In this document: piece by piece, positions 56,201 through 64,000 of the stretch
Layout of the letters: each line of letters starts with the position of its first letter
How positions within the stretch are numbered: position 1 is the first letter of the stretch
Source: Cruorifilaria tuberocauda
Taxonomy: Eukaryota; Nematoda; Chromadorea; Rhabditida; Onchocercidae
Assembly: GCA_013365365.1 (NCBI GenBank)
Contig: JABVXU010000108.1
Span: 84,768-148,767 of the forward strand
Reading direction: 5' to 3'
DNA: 64,000 nt
Program-made: the position numbers and the translations under genes
The notes under the pieces: model-generated
What the model was told of the DNA's origin: nothing
Databases searched by the model: none
The model's input: only the letters and a program-made list of their open reading frames with translations

Positions 56201-59200
56201 TTGTTAATTAATTAATTAATAGAATTAATTAACTAATTAACAAATTATGGAATCAGCACAAATAATTTTTACTTATTTAATGTGATAAAATGTATTAATT
56301 TTTTCTTTTAATTATTTAATTTCAAATCTAAGAATACCTTTGAAATTCTTCACTCATTTTAATTTATTTATAAAATTCTTTCCCATAACTTTCCGTGTTA
56401 CTATTTTCACTTTTGTACGTTTTATTATGCTTGTTCATTTTTTTAAATCCTATCACTGATATTTTATTTTTTAATTTACAATTAGCTTAATTAAGTAAAT
56501 GATATATATTCAATGAATTAAACGCTTTGGTAACTCTTCTCAAATACATTTCGATAATATCTGCAAGATAAAAACTAAAAATGAAAATGAGGAAATTTAA
56601 AAAATTTAAATTTTAACAATACCAAGTACAGTAAGCTCGTATGTTTTCCTTGCTTCTCCTGCTTCGTTCTTCACCACACAGGCATAGCTACCTGAATCAC
56701 TCAAACGTGCACTTCGAATTTCGATTCTTCGGTCGTCCACCTTGCAGGAACGAATATTTCAAATGTAAATTCAAGAAAAGGATGAAATTTTAAATTTAAT
56801 AATTTAACTGATTAAAATCATTAATGATAGTCGAATTAAGCTTAATGAGTAAATTTATCGCTAATAATATGTTTTGAATATTCATTTTTTATTATTGCAA
56901 TTTGAAATATTTCTTCCATTTAATGATAATTGATATTTCAAAAAGGAGCTTTTTTTGTCAAAGGTCAATATTTCGCATGGCTATTGATAAAAAAAGAATA
57001 ATCTTTTTTATTTTTAAATTCGAATATTAATTTTTTACTTACTTTAGTTTATTCTTCACTTCTTCACTTTATTTATTCTTTACTTTATTTTTCTCTATAG
57101 AAAACTGTTTACTTTCTCAAAATTATTGATTACTTTTTTATATATAGCAGGAAAAAGAATACCAGAATATTTGGATTAATTTGTCCGTTTTTCACTTCCT
57201 CTCCATCAATAATCCACTTTGTTATCAATTTCCCGCTACCACTAAGTACTTTACAAGTTAGAATAACAAATTCGCCTACCACTGCCTCAATTTCTTGGAT
57301 ACCAATACGATCGAGAATTGGTGGAGCTAAAATTATTACAAAAAAAATTTTCAAATTCAAATAGTTCTTATTAAGAAAATAATCATTTTATCATTTTAAT
57401 GTTCACCTGAACATTTTAATATTCTATCATTATAATCAATCTAAATTCGTGTTTTAATCAAACGAAAGGAAAAGTAATGGATTAAACTGAATGAAATAGA
57501 GTAAAGCCATATCCTTTTCAATGTCTTTTGTCTTCCATCATTCTCATTATGCTGTTTGTCTTTCATTATTTCATTACATCTTTCATTGCAATCAAGATAA
57601 TTTTAAATCTGAACCAAACTGATACTTTGACAATCAGAAAAAAAGTAACCGGTAAGTTTGATGATAAAATCACGACTTGCTTGACCAACTTTATTTGTTG
57701 CTCTACACGTATAACGTCCGTCTAAATCCTCACGTGCCACATTTATCCATACTGTCTGATTATTATTAAGAAAGACGAAGTCGTGATTTGGTTCAATCAA
57801 ACGATTATTTCTGGTCCATGTAATCTTAAAGGAAATTCCTTCAATTAAGTTGGAAATGATGATTTAAAAGAAATGTAATTTTAAACAATCGGATCGATTT
57901 AAAATACTGTATAAGTAGCTAATAATTAAATGTCATTTCATAATAATTTAAATTATCTACATGAATAAAATCTTTTTAACACTTTTCTTTTTCAGAATAG
58001 GAAAAGTGTTACTGAAAAAGTACGGTTCATACAATAAAGTTAATTATAAGGTGGAACTTGTGAGAAAAGTGAATAATTAGACACAACGGAAAGCTTTCGT
58101 ATTCATTCAACAGAAAAGGAAAAACTTTAAACTTTAAAAATATCAAACTTGTGCATCCGGAACAGCTTGAACTATACATTCCACAGCAAATCCAGTTCCG
58201 GGAATTATTGTTTGTAACGGTGGTGAGGAAGAAATTTCGCTAATTGTTGGTGAGACTAAAATTTCAAAATTCAAATAAAGCAAAAGTGGCATAAAAAATA
58301 CATGGAATTATAAAAGAAGTAAAAACAAACTAAATAATTTATCAATCGTATCATATTATTATGACAAGATAATTACACTTCAAAGACTTACTCAAAACAC
58401 GTAAGTCATATATTTTCTTAGCTTCGCCAGCATTGTTTCGTGCAATGCAAACATATCGAGCAGTATCAGAGATCTGTGCTGATAAGATATGCAAAATTCG
58501 GCCACGAGAGGAAACCTATCAAAATGACTTCCTTCTCTTTCTTTTTTTATTGCAAAAAGTTTTGTAAAATTTACTGCAATTAAAATGATTTCTTTTCTAA
58601 CAAATTTTCTCATTTCTCTTCCTTGACCTTTCAATTGTGATTTTTGTTTTTGACTTTTGCTTTACTTTTATTTTTACTAATATAGTAAAAATTTCTATGA
58701 ATGTATATGCAAGCATTCATGTTAATTTTCGCGTAGGTCGAAGACGTAAAATATATTTTTAGAAATTAGAAAAAATAAACGCTGTAGAAAGCTTTTATAA
58801 AAAATAATAAATATTAATATAGTAAATACAGTATGATATAGTTTTGTATACTATGATTTTTTTGAATATAGTAAATATTGCAAAATATAGTAACAGCTTA
58901 ATTCATTTAATGAAAAGATCAAGAAATCAAGGTGAAACTTGAAGATAGCTTGTTGCTGATCGTGATTCGCTTGCAAATTCGATAGCTTTTCCGCCGCGGA
59001 ACCATTCGATATCGATCGGCTCGGTACCCGAAACATCACAAAACAAATCCTTTGCTTCATTGATAATTACTTCAATTACTTCTTGCTTATCACCGGCTAT
59101 TATTGGACTTCCTAAATTTATAGTGACATCATTTTTCCATCGTAAAATTTTTGTATCTTAAAAAAATGATCAGCTTCATTTTTCATCCTGAATTAAAATT

Positions 59201-62200
59201 GTTGCCTTTTTTAAAATTTTATTTTTTAAAAAGCAAATAATACCACTTTCTAAGTCAGCAGTTGATTACTTTTAGGCTTAATCATACTACTACTACTGAT
59301 CTAATTCATTTGCATATCTCAATATGATATCAACTTACCGATGACCTGGAGATAGGTTTCTAAATCAGCTAAACCAATATTATTCGTTGCTACACATGTA
59401 TACCTGAAAATATTTCCGTAAATCAGTAAGTCGAAAACATTGTTATCTAAAAATGACACCTGAAATTATAGCAATCCATTTTACTTTTGATTTCTTCAGC
59501 TTTTATCATGCATCATTTTTTATTTTTTTACTTTCATTCATTTTCATTTATCATTTATTTTAATTTATTTATTTATCATTATCACTGCATTATCATGATA
59601 TTGTCATATCATTATCATTATATATTTTATTTATCACTATCATTTATTATTTTCATTTATAATTTTTATTCCTACTTTCACTGCATTAAAAGCATTTCTT
59701 CGAGTATATACATAAATTTTTACGTCAATTTCCACGTACTTAAAAGATGTAAGATATATTTTCAAAGACAAATATTTTCATGAATTTTGAAAAAATTCAT
59801 TGATACCTTGCATCGTCAATCGATGAAGTATCACTTATCTCAAGTTGTCGACCACCATTTAAAATAGCATAACGATCATCAATTTCCAATGGTTGTCCAT
59901 TCTTTAGCCAAATGATGGATGGTTCAGGACTACCGAATGCCGGACAATTGATGACCGCTGTCCGGCCTGAATTCACTTGCATCCGGTGCAGAATGTTCGG
60001 TCCTTCGATTGTTGGAGTTTCTAAATTTGAAATATTGGCATCAAAGAGTAAAAAAATTATGAATAAATCATTTCATTTTACAAATAGTAAACAATAAAAA
60101 AGTATCTCAATTTTCAGATAACGAAAAATTGGAAAATACTAAGAAAAAATCGTACGCTAAGTATACACGTAAACGATATATCAATTATATAAAAGACAAT
60201 AATTATTTACGTAATTGCAAGAACAACAAAATATTACTGATATCTACATTTTTTAAATGTTTTACAACAAATCATAGATACCTAATAATTTTACGGTAAA
60301 ATCACGTTTATCCTCGCCAGCTGGATTCCGTGCAATGCACGTGTAACGATCAACATCACTCTTAAAAGTCAGTTTCTTTTATTTATTAAAAGTTGAGCTT
60401 TATTGCAAATCCATGTAAGTTCATGATATTGATTGAAATAAAAAAGTTTGATTAGAATTCTATGAAATCTATTTGTTACTTTGTAATAATTGCGCTTATG
60501 AAAGAAAAAGTACATAGCTAAATCATATGCCCAATTATTTTCTAACAATTAGAATACTTTGATAAGCTATTTGATCGTTTTCTATTTCTGTCCCGAAATA
60601 TATCGTACAGTATTTATTTATTCATTGGAAAATAATTACAATAGTTATTTAATATTCACTTATCAAAATGTATTTTTTTCTCACTTTTGATAAGGACAAT
60701 TTATCAAACCTTTTTCAAATTCAAGAAATGCAATTTCATTCCATTAGCCGATAAGTAAACATCAGAATCATGATAAAAAGGCCTGCCAGCTCTTAGCCAT
60801 GTTACTGTCGGCATTGGTCGACCGTAAGCTGTACAGCTAATTGTCAAAGCACTTTGTGATTTACCACCAATTTCTCCCGGTATTTCTTCACGTTTTATTT
60901 TTGGTGGTGCTATAATTCAAATTTTTTGTAATGATACTAATACGATGAAAGATAAGTTGCAATTTTTAAAAAATTAAAGATTGGCATATTATTTTAGCCA
61001 AGAACGTCAATATTTTTGAGTACAAAAAAGTAATTTTATTGTAAATTTTGAAAACTTCAGGTATAAAACTGGTAATACTTCGGAAATTGAAACTAAATTC
61101 CAAGAAATATTTTTGAAATCAGGTTTTATTTTTATTACTTCTTTGACGTACACGTGATAATTCAATTTCATTTACTTTTTTTGATGCTTTTGAGAAACTT
61201 CTCGAAACTAATTTTTAAATGTTCTTGAATCTTTATTTTTCTATGAGTCATTACTTGTAAAATGTAAAACGCTCTCATCATGCCGCCGCCAGAGATATTC
61301 TCATTCCATAAAAAACTGTTTTATGTCTAAATAGTTCAATCTAACCATTTAATCAAATAATTTATCGTACAGTTTCTATGATTAAAACCATTTCTTCTCA
61401 TGAAAATTGTTATCTTCAATTTTATCTATTTTCTTCCAATGTAAATTTTCTCATCTCTGTAAATCTCCTTAAAATTTTTATCTATAAAAGACCATTACTG
61501 TACGGAATAGGTTACAGTTTCCACAACAATCAACCATAGACACTCTTCTGTTTTTTTACAATAACAAATTTTTCTCGTCCTTGTCCTACAATCCTACAAA
61601 TCCCGAATTCGTCCACATGGAAACCTTTTCCATCGAGTTCAATCTTCACTATATGCAACTGCCGATCCATCATAACATATGTGAACGTGTCAGTTTAATT
61701 TCATTTCTTCAAGTAGATGAAACTTAAAACTTACTCATTACATATAGTAGGACGTCTTGCTCTATCATTCCAGCCTTATTTCTTGCTTCGCAGGTATAAC
61801 GACCTGAATTTGCAATCTGCAACACCGTGATTGAACTTTGATAGATTGTTTATATTGCTATGCAAAATGAGCAAATGGATTATACTTGCATATCTATTTC
61901 TTCCTTCTCACAGTTTCAGTATTTATTAATTAAGGTAAAAGAAATTTTCTTCTCAAAATTTTGAAAAATATATTGTAAAGTGAAATTTAAAGTAAAGGTT
62001 AAAATAATAATTTCATAAGATAACTCACGTTTACACGTGTAATTTTCAAATCATTGCCGTTCAGATGTCCTGTATCAATTCTCTTCGTAATATTGAATGC
62101 CGTTAGAAGTTCACCATCTTTAAACCATTCTACTATCGGTTCCGGTTTACCGGTTACTGGGCAACTTAACGTAACTGCACTATTCTCGATTACTGTTCTG

Positions 62201-63862
62201 TATGTATAGATATATAATTTGAAATACAAAAAATTTGAATTTAATTAATATTTTCGATTTTGCTATTACTGATTCTCATCTATCAAATTATAACAGAACA
62301 AAATTGGTTACATTACTTTTAATTCATTGTCTTTAAATGACATGTATTAAAAGTAATACATATTTACATAATAATATATTAAAAGTAATACATATTTAAA
62401 GCTATTAAAACTTTTTCCAATAAGTTTTACAAGAAAAAAGTTACATAAAGTATTATTTATACCTATTCTTGTCTTTATCCAGAATAAGTATTTCCGGTGG
62501 AAGTAGAACATTCAATTTGTAATCAATTCTCGATTCACCAGCATCATTTCTCACCCGACAACTGTAGCTTCCCTCATCACGTAGGTCAGCTCTTAATAAT
62601 GAAAGCATTGGGTTTCAGAAGAACAAGATATCATACATATCACTGAAAGTAAGGTATATTCAAAAGGATGAGATAAGTTAGATCACCCAGGGATCGAATT
62701 TGTAATTCTCGATGTCATCAAGCAACCATCAGAAGAATTAAAGTTGCAAATTAATTAAAACAATGCCTTCAATAAAGATGAAGAAGAAGATGAAGAGGAA
62801 GAAGAAAGAGTGAAAGACAAAAATCTATCAAATATTATTCGTTCAATTTATTTAAAATGAAAAAAATGATATTGCGAAAAATTAAATTCTCATAATTTTA
62901 ATAATTACTCATTAATCAAATTGTCTAATTTTATGATACGTTGTTAAAAAGTAAAAAAAATTACCGATTAATATGAAGTTTACGACTTAACTGCGACATA
63001 GCATATTTCCGACCATCGATTTTCACCGGTTGATAATCTTTTAACCTAAAAATTATAAAACTATGAAGAAAGAGAGAGTTCTGAAATTTTTGAATTGCTT
63101 GACAATTATTTAATCCGAGAAATAAGATTAATGATAGTTCAGTTTTATTTTTTAATATATCAATAAACTTACGTACAAACAAAAAAATCGATAGTTATTG
63201 CTAGTTCGATAAGTTAATGAAACTTCGAGTTTTCATCATTGAATCATTAATCATAAAATAACTATATTTTAAATTACTTGCTGATATTGATAACTTTCTA
63301 CTTATAAAAACTGTTTTTATCGAATAATTTAATCATGAACTTCTAGAAATTAATTCTTGAAAGACAAAAATTAATATTCAAAAAATGATAAAATAAGAAT
63401 TGAAATTTATTGAATTAAGCATATACCAAGTAACTTCCCCGGAAAATTGTTTATCGATTATTGGACAGTGAATTACAACTGAATCGTTCCTTATCACTTC
63501 GACTATTTTCTTCACTCCTTCAGCTATTGTTGGACGAGCTTAATGAATCATACAAGATGTTAATTTCAATTTCAGAAATGAAATTCTTCATTTTCCCTTT
63601 TCTTCTTAAGTATTAAAATTACAATTGATTTTTTTGGTACAAATATAACATTCTTAATAATCAGATTAAATCATAAAATATTTCACGGATATTTTCACTT
63701 ACTTATCACATCCACGTCGAAACTAATTTCCGCTTGACCAACTTTATTACGCGCTAAACACAAGTATGAACCACGATGTTCCACGCCAGCACGTGCAATC
63801 TTAAGTTGTTGACCTTCTGAAAGCGTCTGAATCGAAGTGATTTTTGACGTTGACTTACCGTC
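16441..63862 (-). CDS. him-4: hemicentin (HIM-4), 3' part, 5' end outside the window
   Basis: One gene runs the whole right three-quarters of the window on the minus strand; about 72 exons were placed. In transcript order it encodes about 29 Ig I-set domains, a non-Ig linker, a nidogen-G2-like domain, an EGF array and a fibulin-type C-terminal module ending in VSEYDF and a stop. This order is diagnostic of hemicentins, giant extracellular-matrix proteins that anchor cells and form adhesive tracks between tissues (in C. elegans, hemidesmosomal attachment and germline cell separation). Most Ig domains are coded by two exons. The domain border is nearly always a phase-1 junction just before a PP motif, and a second junction (often phase 0) lies mid-domain. 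This modular phasing allows whole domains to be added or lost. The VWA domain, signal peptide and more Ig domains expected from the family must lie beyond 64000. Only one short stretch (21.5-22.75 kb) could not be phased confidently. Confidence 0.95.
17437..19327 (-). CDS. him-4: hemicentin: EGF-like array
   Basis: Six exons, all phase 1 at both ends except the last donor: 19130-19327, 18959-19027, 18512-18628, 18333-18431, 17923-18036 and 17437-17551. Four DI(N/D)EC starts mark calcium-binding EGF modules at 19130-19327 (two, the second finishing in the 18959 exon), 18512-18628 and, after a short exon, 17923-18036; a further DINEC opens 17437-17551. Typical spacing such as GSYSCICPTGF and GDYLCERSCPPGF is present. 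The exon at 18333-18431 is odd: it codes only a half EGF (CEPGYYRIGATC) behind a non-cysteine segment. The phase-1 symmetric exons fit the known modular evolution of EGF repeats. Confidence 0.85.
19511..21054 (-). CDS. him-4: hemicentin: nidogen-G2-like (G2F) domain
   Basis: Four exons in frame: 20878-21054, 20401-20630, 19924-20039 and 19511-19698. Family-typical pieces include GLVGVINKVKGSVNG, ISCHSTIGETLLGYIMSAS, YGLNGRYAQFEMVFNGQMP, TYSWIDEAKEEM and YWNESIVYDTSKG. The nidogen G2 beta-barrel in hemicentins lies between the last Ig domain and the EGF array, exactly where it is found here. The last exon ends in a half EGF (GICPVGYHITDGSCVG). The junction 20878 to 20630 uses a GTGAAA donor that restores the motif ISCHST. 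Confidence 0.85.
21245..22475 (-). CDS. him-4: hemicentin: last, diverged Ig domains
   Basis: Exons 22285-22475 and 21911-21989 look like the two halves of an Ig domain (VYDVTENN; AKSQVCGIMGSKDK). Exon 21546 to about 21777-21782 holds the end of one Ig (FGYQCYTANQK) and the start of another (VPRVQVSPKQVYVNL, SLILNCKL, VQWTKNDVKL), completed by 21245-21359 (RAVFKCIATNRYGKS), which passes phase 1 into the G2F domain. The phases of the first exon and of the step 21911 to 21782 do not match simply. A 28-base microexon near 21.84 kb could bridge the latter. These domains are much less similar to the Ig consensus than their neighbours. Exon borders here are provisional. Confidence 0.6.
22754..23667 (-). 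CDS. him-4: hemicentin: non-Ig linker followed by an Ig domain
   Basis: Three exons in phase: 23531-23667, 23198-23349 and 22754-22961. The first codes a segment that is not Ig-like (DYKVIWVECDQFGRPIKTTY, ARGDVPEGGNSLLPWKQDV). The second adds ILIRCLPELRGLRRAPLAMP, followed by the start of an Ig domain (PRFIRSPRTQKVLPGTVANL). The third completes it (ITWIRNGAFLAG, DLGDYICLAENTVGSV). The linker has two cysteines and many Pro/Arg/Gly residues and breaks the otherwise uniform Ig string. I cannot name it as a domain. Confidence 0.75.
23888..26462 (-). CDS. him-4: hemicentin: four Ig I-set domains
   Basis: Exon pairs 26304-26462/25824-25979, 25423-25535/24980-25139, 24662-24796/24414-24554 and 24118-24264/23888-24013 each code one Ig domain. 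The first exon ends after the Trp of strand C (for example PHITWLKDDKALS, PVVSWMKMPN). The second holds the Y/F-x-C of strand F (GLYSCVAINAAGN, GVYTCKAENWAGT, GFYHCVAKSNAGQ). All inter-domain junctions are phase 1. The 26304/25824 pair has an unusually long second half with an extra cysteine (LTVCSAEDG). Confidence 0.85.
26540..28455 (-). CDS. him-4: hemicentin: three Ig I-set domains
   Basis: Domain exons are 28312-28455/27870-28001, 27668-27779/27414-27486/27122-27218 and 26810-26967/26540-26645. The middle domain is divided into three exons, with the extra intron directly after the conserved Trp (PQIFW). Landmark motifs are PSLSWAKDGQPL, GEYTCTAVNEVG, GTYKCVASNIAGKD, PPIVSWQLNGIPI and GLYVCMATNEAGT. 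Junctions between domains are phase 1. Confidence 0.85.
28624..31214 (-). CDS. him-4: hemicentin: Ig domains around a decayed exon copy
   Basis: Exons are 31051-31214 (end of one Ig, GGKYTCKTENEAGS, and start of the next), 30637-30745 (SVIWYKDGIPISTD), 30314-30428 (GQFLCVVENKGG), 30054-30223 (EILWYKDGRPID), 29523-29646 (GNYSCVALNRAGE), 28861-29040 (PTIRWMKDGYPV) and 28624-28728 (GIWTCEASNAAGK). All are in phase. The intron 29041-29522 contains a broken duplicate of the 30637-30745 exon, listed separately. The intron 31215-32560 is about 1.35 kb and shows nothing coding. Confidence 0.85.
29219..29345 (-). pseudogene. decayed duplicate of a hemicentin Ig exon end
   Basis: This intronic stretch is clearly similar to 30579-30692, which spans the 3' end of exon 30637-30745, its donor and the following intron. 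The copy keeps the donor (gggcag then gttta) and the words for YKD, IPIS and I-D. It has lost bases around the glycine codon and carries an in-frame stop after ISID, so it is not usable. It records a past partial exon duplication inside the gene. Confidence 0.8.
32561..35402 (-). CDS. him-4: hemicentin: four Ig domains with intron positions shifted
   Basis: Exons are 35311-35402, 34898-35081, 34397-34564, 34168-34257, 33344-33524, 33175-33261, 32945-33026 and 32561-32730. Here several exons carry the end of one Ig and the start of the next (34397-34564: YTCEARNEAGK then KPRFRELKPEIRVR; 33344-33524: GSYSCVAKNFAGE then APHIDEQIDQNL), so the usual phase-1 border introns are missing at two domain borders. 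Other landmarks are PMIVWKRDGRLL, TWMRGGRPIED, IEWLYNGEPIK, GRYMCHAENEAG and EIHWFRGDSPLY. Every junction keeps frame. The Ig that ends in 35311-35402 starts in exon 35693-35870. Confidence 0.85.
33946..34030 (+). repeat. 20-bp tandem repeat, four copies
   Basis: Units at 33946-33965, 33966-33985, 33986-34005 and 34006-34025 are each 20 bases and begin gatttaagctagacacaaa or a close variant; a partial fifth unit follows. It lies in a hemicentin intron and has no open coding role. Confidence 0.9.
35693..38619 (-). CDS. him-4: hemicentin: three Ig I-set domains
   Basis: Exons are 38474-38619/37303-37432, 36495-36646/36093-36216 and 35693-35870 (completed by 35311-35402). Landmarks are VEIQWTKNGIPI, GRYVCRAWNDAGE, PKNVWSFNGRTI, GRYSCTATNKVGR, PKVEWLKNGQRF and GRYTCIARNPAGE. 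Phases fit throughout. The acceptor of exon 37303-37432 (aagtaag then TTACAG) lies at the edge of a 24-bp tandem repeat that multiplies this splice-site region into the intron. The intron 36647-37302 contains no recognisable exon. Confidence 0.85.
37420..37665. repeat. degenerate ~24-bp tandem repeat over a 3' splice site
   Basis: About ten imperfect units resemble gataactgcaaccttactttta on the + strand. The first unit overlaps the exon start at 37432, so on the minus strand each unit resembles the acceptor (aagtaag) plus the first exon bases (TTGCAGTTAT). The repeat also creates spurious hydrophobic + strand open frames at 37320-37836. Confidence 0.75.
39011..56103 (-). CDS. him-4: hemicentin: one Ig domain split by a 16.8-kb intron
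   Basis: The first half is exon 55988-56103 (PPRFLDMTNLNPSIIIG, LLDCSVTGTPKPVVTWTK), with a GTTTGC donor in phase 0. The second half is exon 39011-39167 (NGQQINETDVMFLNNHQQ, GRYSCVAENKPGRAEKDL), with a phase-0 acceptor. Together they make one complete Ig domain with the motif WTKNGQQ across the junction. No other Ig half is available between them, so the intron spans 39168-55987. Its right part contains a complete gene on the other strand. Confidence 0.8.
40276..40438. repeat. TG-rich microsatellite
   Basis: A run of interrupted (TG)n with TGTATG and TGCATG variants covers about 160 bases. It produces a His/Thr-rich minus-strand open frame that is not a gene. Confidence 0.9.
41630..41681. 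repeat. (GA)n microsatellite
   Basis: A nearly pure AG repeat of about 50 bases on the + strand inside the giant intron. Confidence 0.9.
44223..44267. repeat. (GA)n microsatellite
   Basis: A second purine-only AG repeat, about 45 bases, on the same strand as the one at 41630. Confidence 0.85.
45001..45057 (+). repeat. dispersed repeat, copy 1
   Basis: The stretch tatcaagttcatttttt..tgtttcaggcgaaat..aaatattcc recurs at 49669-49722 with few changes. Both copies lie in the giant intron and both contain a TTTCAG followed by gcgaaat. Confidence 0.7.
45079..45107. repeat. short GA-rich tract
   Basis: A purine-only tract of GAAAGAGAGAG type lies directly downstream of dispersed repeat copy 1. Confidence 0.75.
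45660..45721. repeat. long imperfect hairpin (inverted repeat)
   Basis: The left arm tttaagtaagta-agt-ggagccta pairs with the right arm taggctctacttacttaaag around a short centre (agcaagccttt), with one three-base insertion and one mismatch. Arms of about 20 bases suggest a small MITE-like element or a structured RNA if transcribed. Confidence 0.7.
46956..47010. repeat. GACT tetranucleotide repeat
   Basis: Repeated GACT units with GAAT interruptions (actgactgactgac and later tgaatgactgaatgac). Confidence 0.8.
49669..49722 (+). repeat. dispersed repeat, copy 2
   Basis: Second copy of the element at 45001-45057, about 160 bases upstream of the start of the nested ADAM-like gene. Confidence 0.7.
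49879..55518 (+). CDS. ADAM17-like double cysteine-rich module protein, no protease
   Basis: Five exons keep frame: 49879-50057, 51792-51923, 53127-53297, 53658-53808 and 55312-55518 (TAA), about 279 residues. Residues about 1-25 are a signal peptide (LTTLMVIYLLSTVY). Two copies of a cysteine module follow: SCVSVCSIRGMKQCECD..CYLCC..RCMP, then LCLQGKCSNSVC; and PCARISPH..VCDCP..RCQLCC..RRCQ, then LDCAGGKKCNRYGICRGF. The pattern C-x3-C..C-x-C..C-x2-CC..RC..G-x2-C..C-x2-G-x-C is that of the membrane-proximal cysteine-rich region of ADAM10/ADAM17 metalloproteases. No HExxH protease, prodomain or disintegrin loop is present, and the 5' exon is already a signal peptide. The C-terminus is a hydrophobic run (TVYLILFSLLFSICCLIL) with no tail, fitting GPI anchoring. 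It lies wholly inside a hemicentin intron on the opposite strand. A role as ligand-binding decoy or sheddase regulator is speculation. Confidence 0.75.
53980..54060. repeat. ATT/TTA trinucleotide-rich tract
   Basis: Imperfect (ATT)n in the fourth intron of the nested gene. It gives rise to a Tyr/His/Ile-rich spurious open frame. Confidence 0.75.
54955..55305 (+). repeat. degenerate ~80-bp tandem repeat before the last exon of the nested gene
   Basis: About four imperfect copies of a unit like taagtaattgaaatttgaaa...gaaaatggaaatttgccttgtg run up to the acceptor at 55311. Unit starts are near 54961, 55039, 55123 and 55202. They are purine/A-rich and non-coding. Confidence 0.65.
56623..60909 (-). 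CDS. him-4: hemicentin: five Ig I-set domains
   Basis: Exon pairs are 60710-60909/60282-60360, 59807-60020/59339-59403, 58939-59111/58392-58515, 58149-58255/57650-57824 and 57163-57326/56623-56740. Landmarks are PTVTWLRAGRPF, DRYTCIARNPAGED, PSIIWLKNGQPLE, IDIEWFRGGKAIE, ARYVCIARNNAGE, ITWTRNNRLIE, GRYTCRATNKVGQ, ITKWIIDGEEVK and GSYACVVKNEAGE. All domain borders are phase 1. In the 58149/57650 pair the mid-domain intron lies before the strand-C Trp rather than after it. Confidence 0.85.
61735..63862 (-). CDS. him-4: hemicentin: two Ig domains and the second half of another
   Basis: 63703-63862 is the second half of an Ig (GSYLCLARNKVGQ) whose first half must lie beyond the window edge. The next domain uses three exons, 63427-63538 (SVVIHCPIIDKQF), 62965-63045 (WLKDYQPVKIDGRKY) and 62463-62591 (GSYSCRVRNDAGE). 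The last of these also starts the following Ig, completed by 62029-62197 (PIVEWFKDGELL) and 61735-61816 (GRYTCEARNKAGM). All junctions are in phase. The intron 60910-61734 (825 bases) shows no exon. Confidence 0.85.
62311..62398. repeat. 22-bp direct repeat with inverted copy
   Basis: tattaaaagtaatacatattta occurs identically at 62345-62366 and 62377-62398. An inverted partial copy (cattacttttaa) lies just upstream at 62311-62322. All lie in a hemicentin intron. Confidence 0.8.
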
Positions 63863-64000
63863 CTGGAAGAATTACAGTTTGCATCACTGAACTTAACATT
63901 TTGTTAGTAAAATGTGGAACTTATTATTTACTTAATTAATTTAAAACAAATTTTTTATATTTATTTACTTTAAATTTATAATTATATTTTTTTAATGTTT
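63863..64000. other. hemicentin intron at the window edge
   Basis: Sequence upstream of the acceptor at 63863 is AT-rich intron. The first half of the interrupted Ig domain was not found before the edge. Confidence 0.6.

Noticed and set aside
59487..59783. Tyr/His/Ile-rich + strand open frame of 98 codons
   Set aside because: It comes from ATT/ATC-rich low-complexity sequence in a hemicentin intron.

Overview
This is an AT-rich eukaryotic window, most likely from a parasitic clade III (filarial-type) nematode. That placement is inferred from four things: nematode-style splice sites (TTTCAG-type acceptors, GTAAGT/GTTTG donors), introns of mostly 100-400 bp, a hemicentin gene of the HIM-4 kind, and a secreted protein built from tandem peritrophin-A chitin-binding domains. 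No rRNA, tRNA, CRISPR array, insertion sequence or viral gene was recognised. Gene models were built by hand by matching splice phases across exons. Nearly every junction given below keeps the reading frame.

Positions 1-15,500 hold four genes on the + strand. The first (1419-5508) is a 12-exon gene for a secreted protein of about 498 residues with five chitin-binding domains. The second (6845-10095) is mitoguardin (MIGA), a mitochondrial outer-membrane lipid-transfer and contact-site protein of about 486 residues. The third (10534-12777) is the nucleolar ribosome-biogenesis factor SURF6, about 423 residues. The fourth (13469-15393) is an unrecognised single-pass membrane protein of about 208 residues.

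Positions 16,441 to the right edge hold one huge gene on the minus strand, hemicentin (him-4), an extracellular-matrix protein. The visible part is its 3' end: about 29 Ig domains, a short non-Ig linker, a nidogen-G2-like domain, an EGF array and a fibulin-type C-terminal module ending in a stop at 16441. About 72 exons were placed. The start (signal peptide, VWA domain and further Ig domains expected from the family) lies beyond 64000. The gene ends tail to tail with the fourth + strand gene.

One Ig domain of hemicentin is split by an intron of about 16.8 kb (39168-55987). Inside it, on the opposite strand, sits a complete five-exon gene (49879-55518). It encodes a secreted protein, probably membrane- or GPI-anchored, made of two tandem copies of the cysteine-rich module found next to the membrane in ADAM17-type sheddases, with no protease domain. 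The rest of that intron is AT-rich sequence with GA, TG and GACT microsatellites, a long hairpin and a small dispersed repeat.

Other points worth attention are a decayed duplicate of a hemicentin Ig exon, a decayed duplicate of a chitin-binding exon end, a 24-bp tandem repeat that includes a 3' splice site, and two tandem FFAT-like motifs in mitoguardin.
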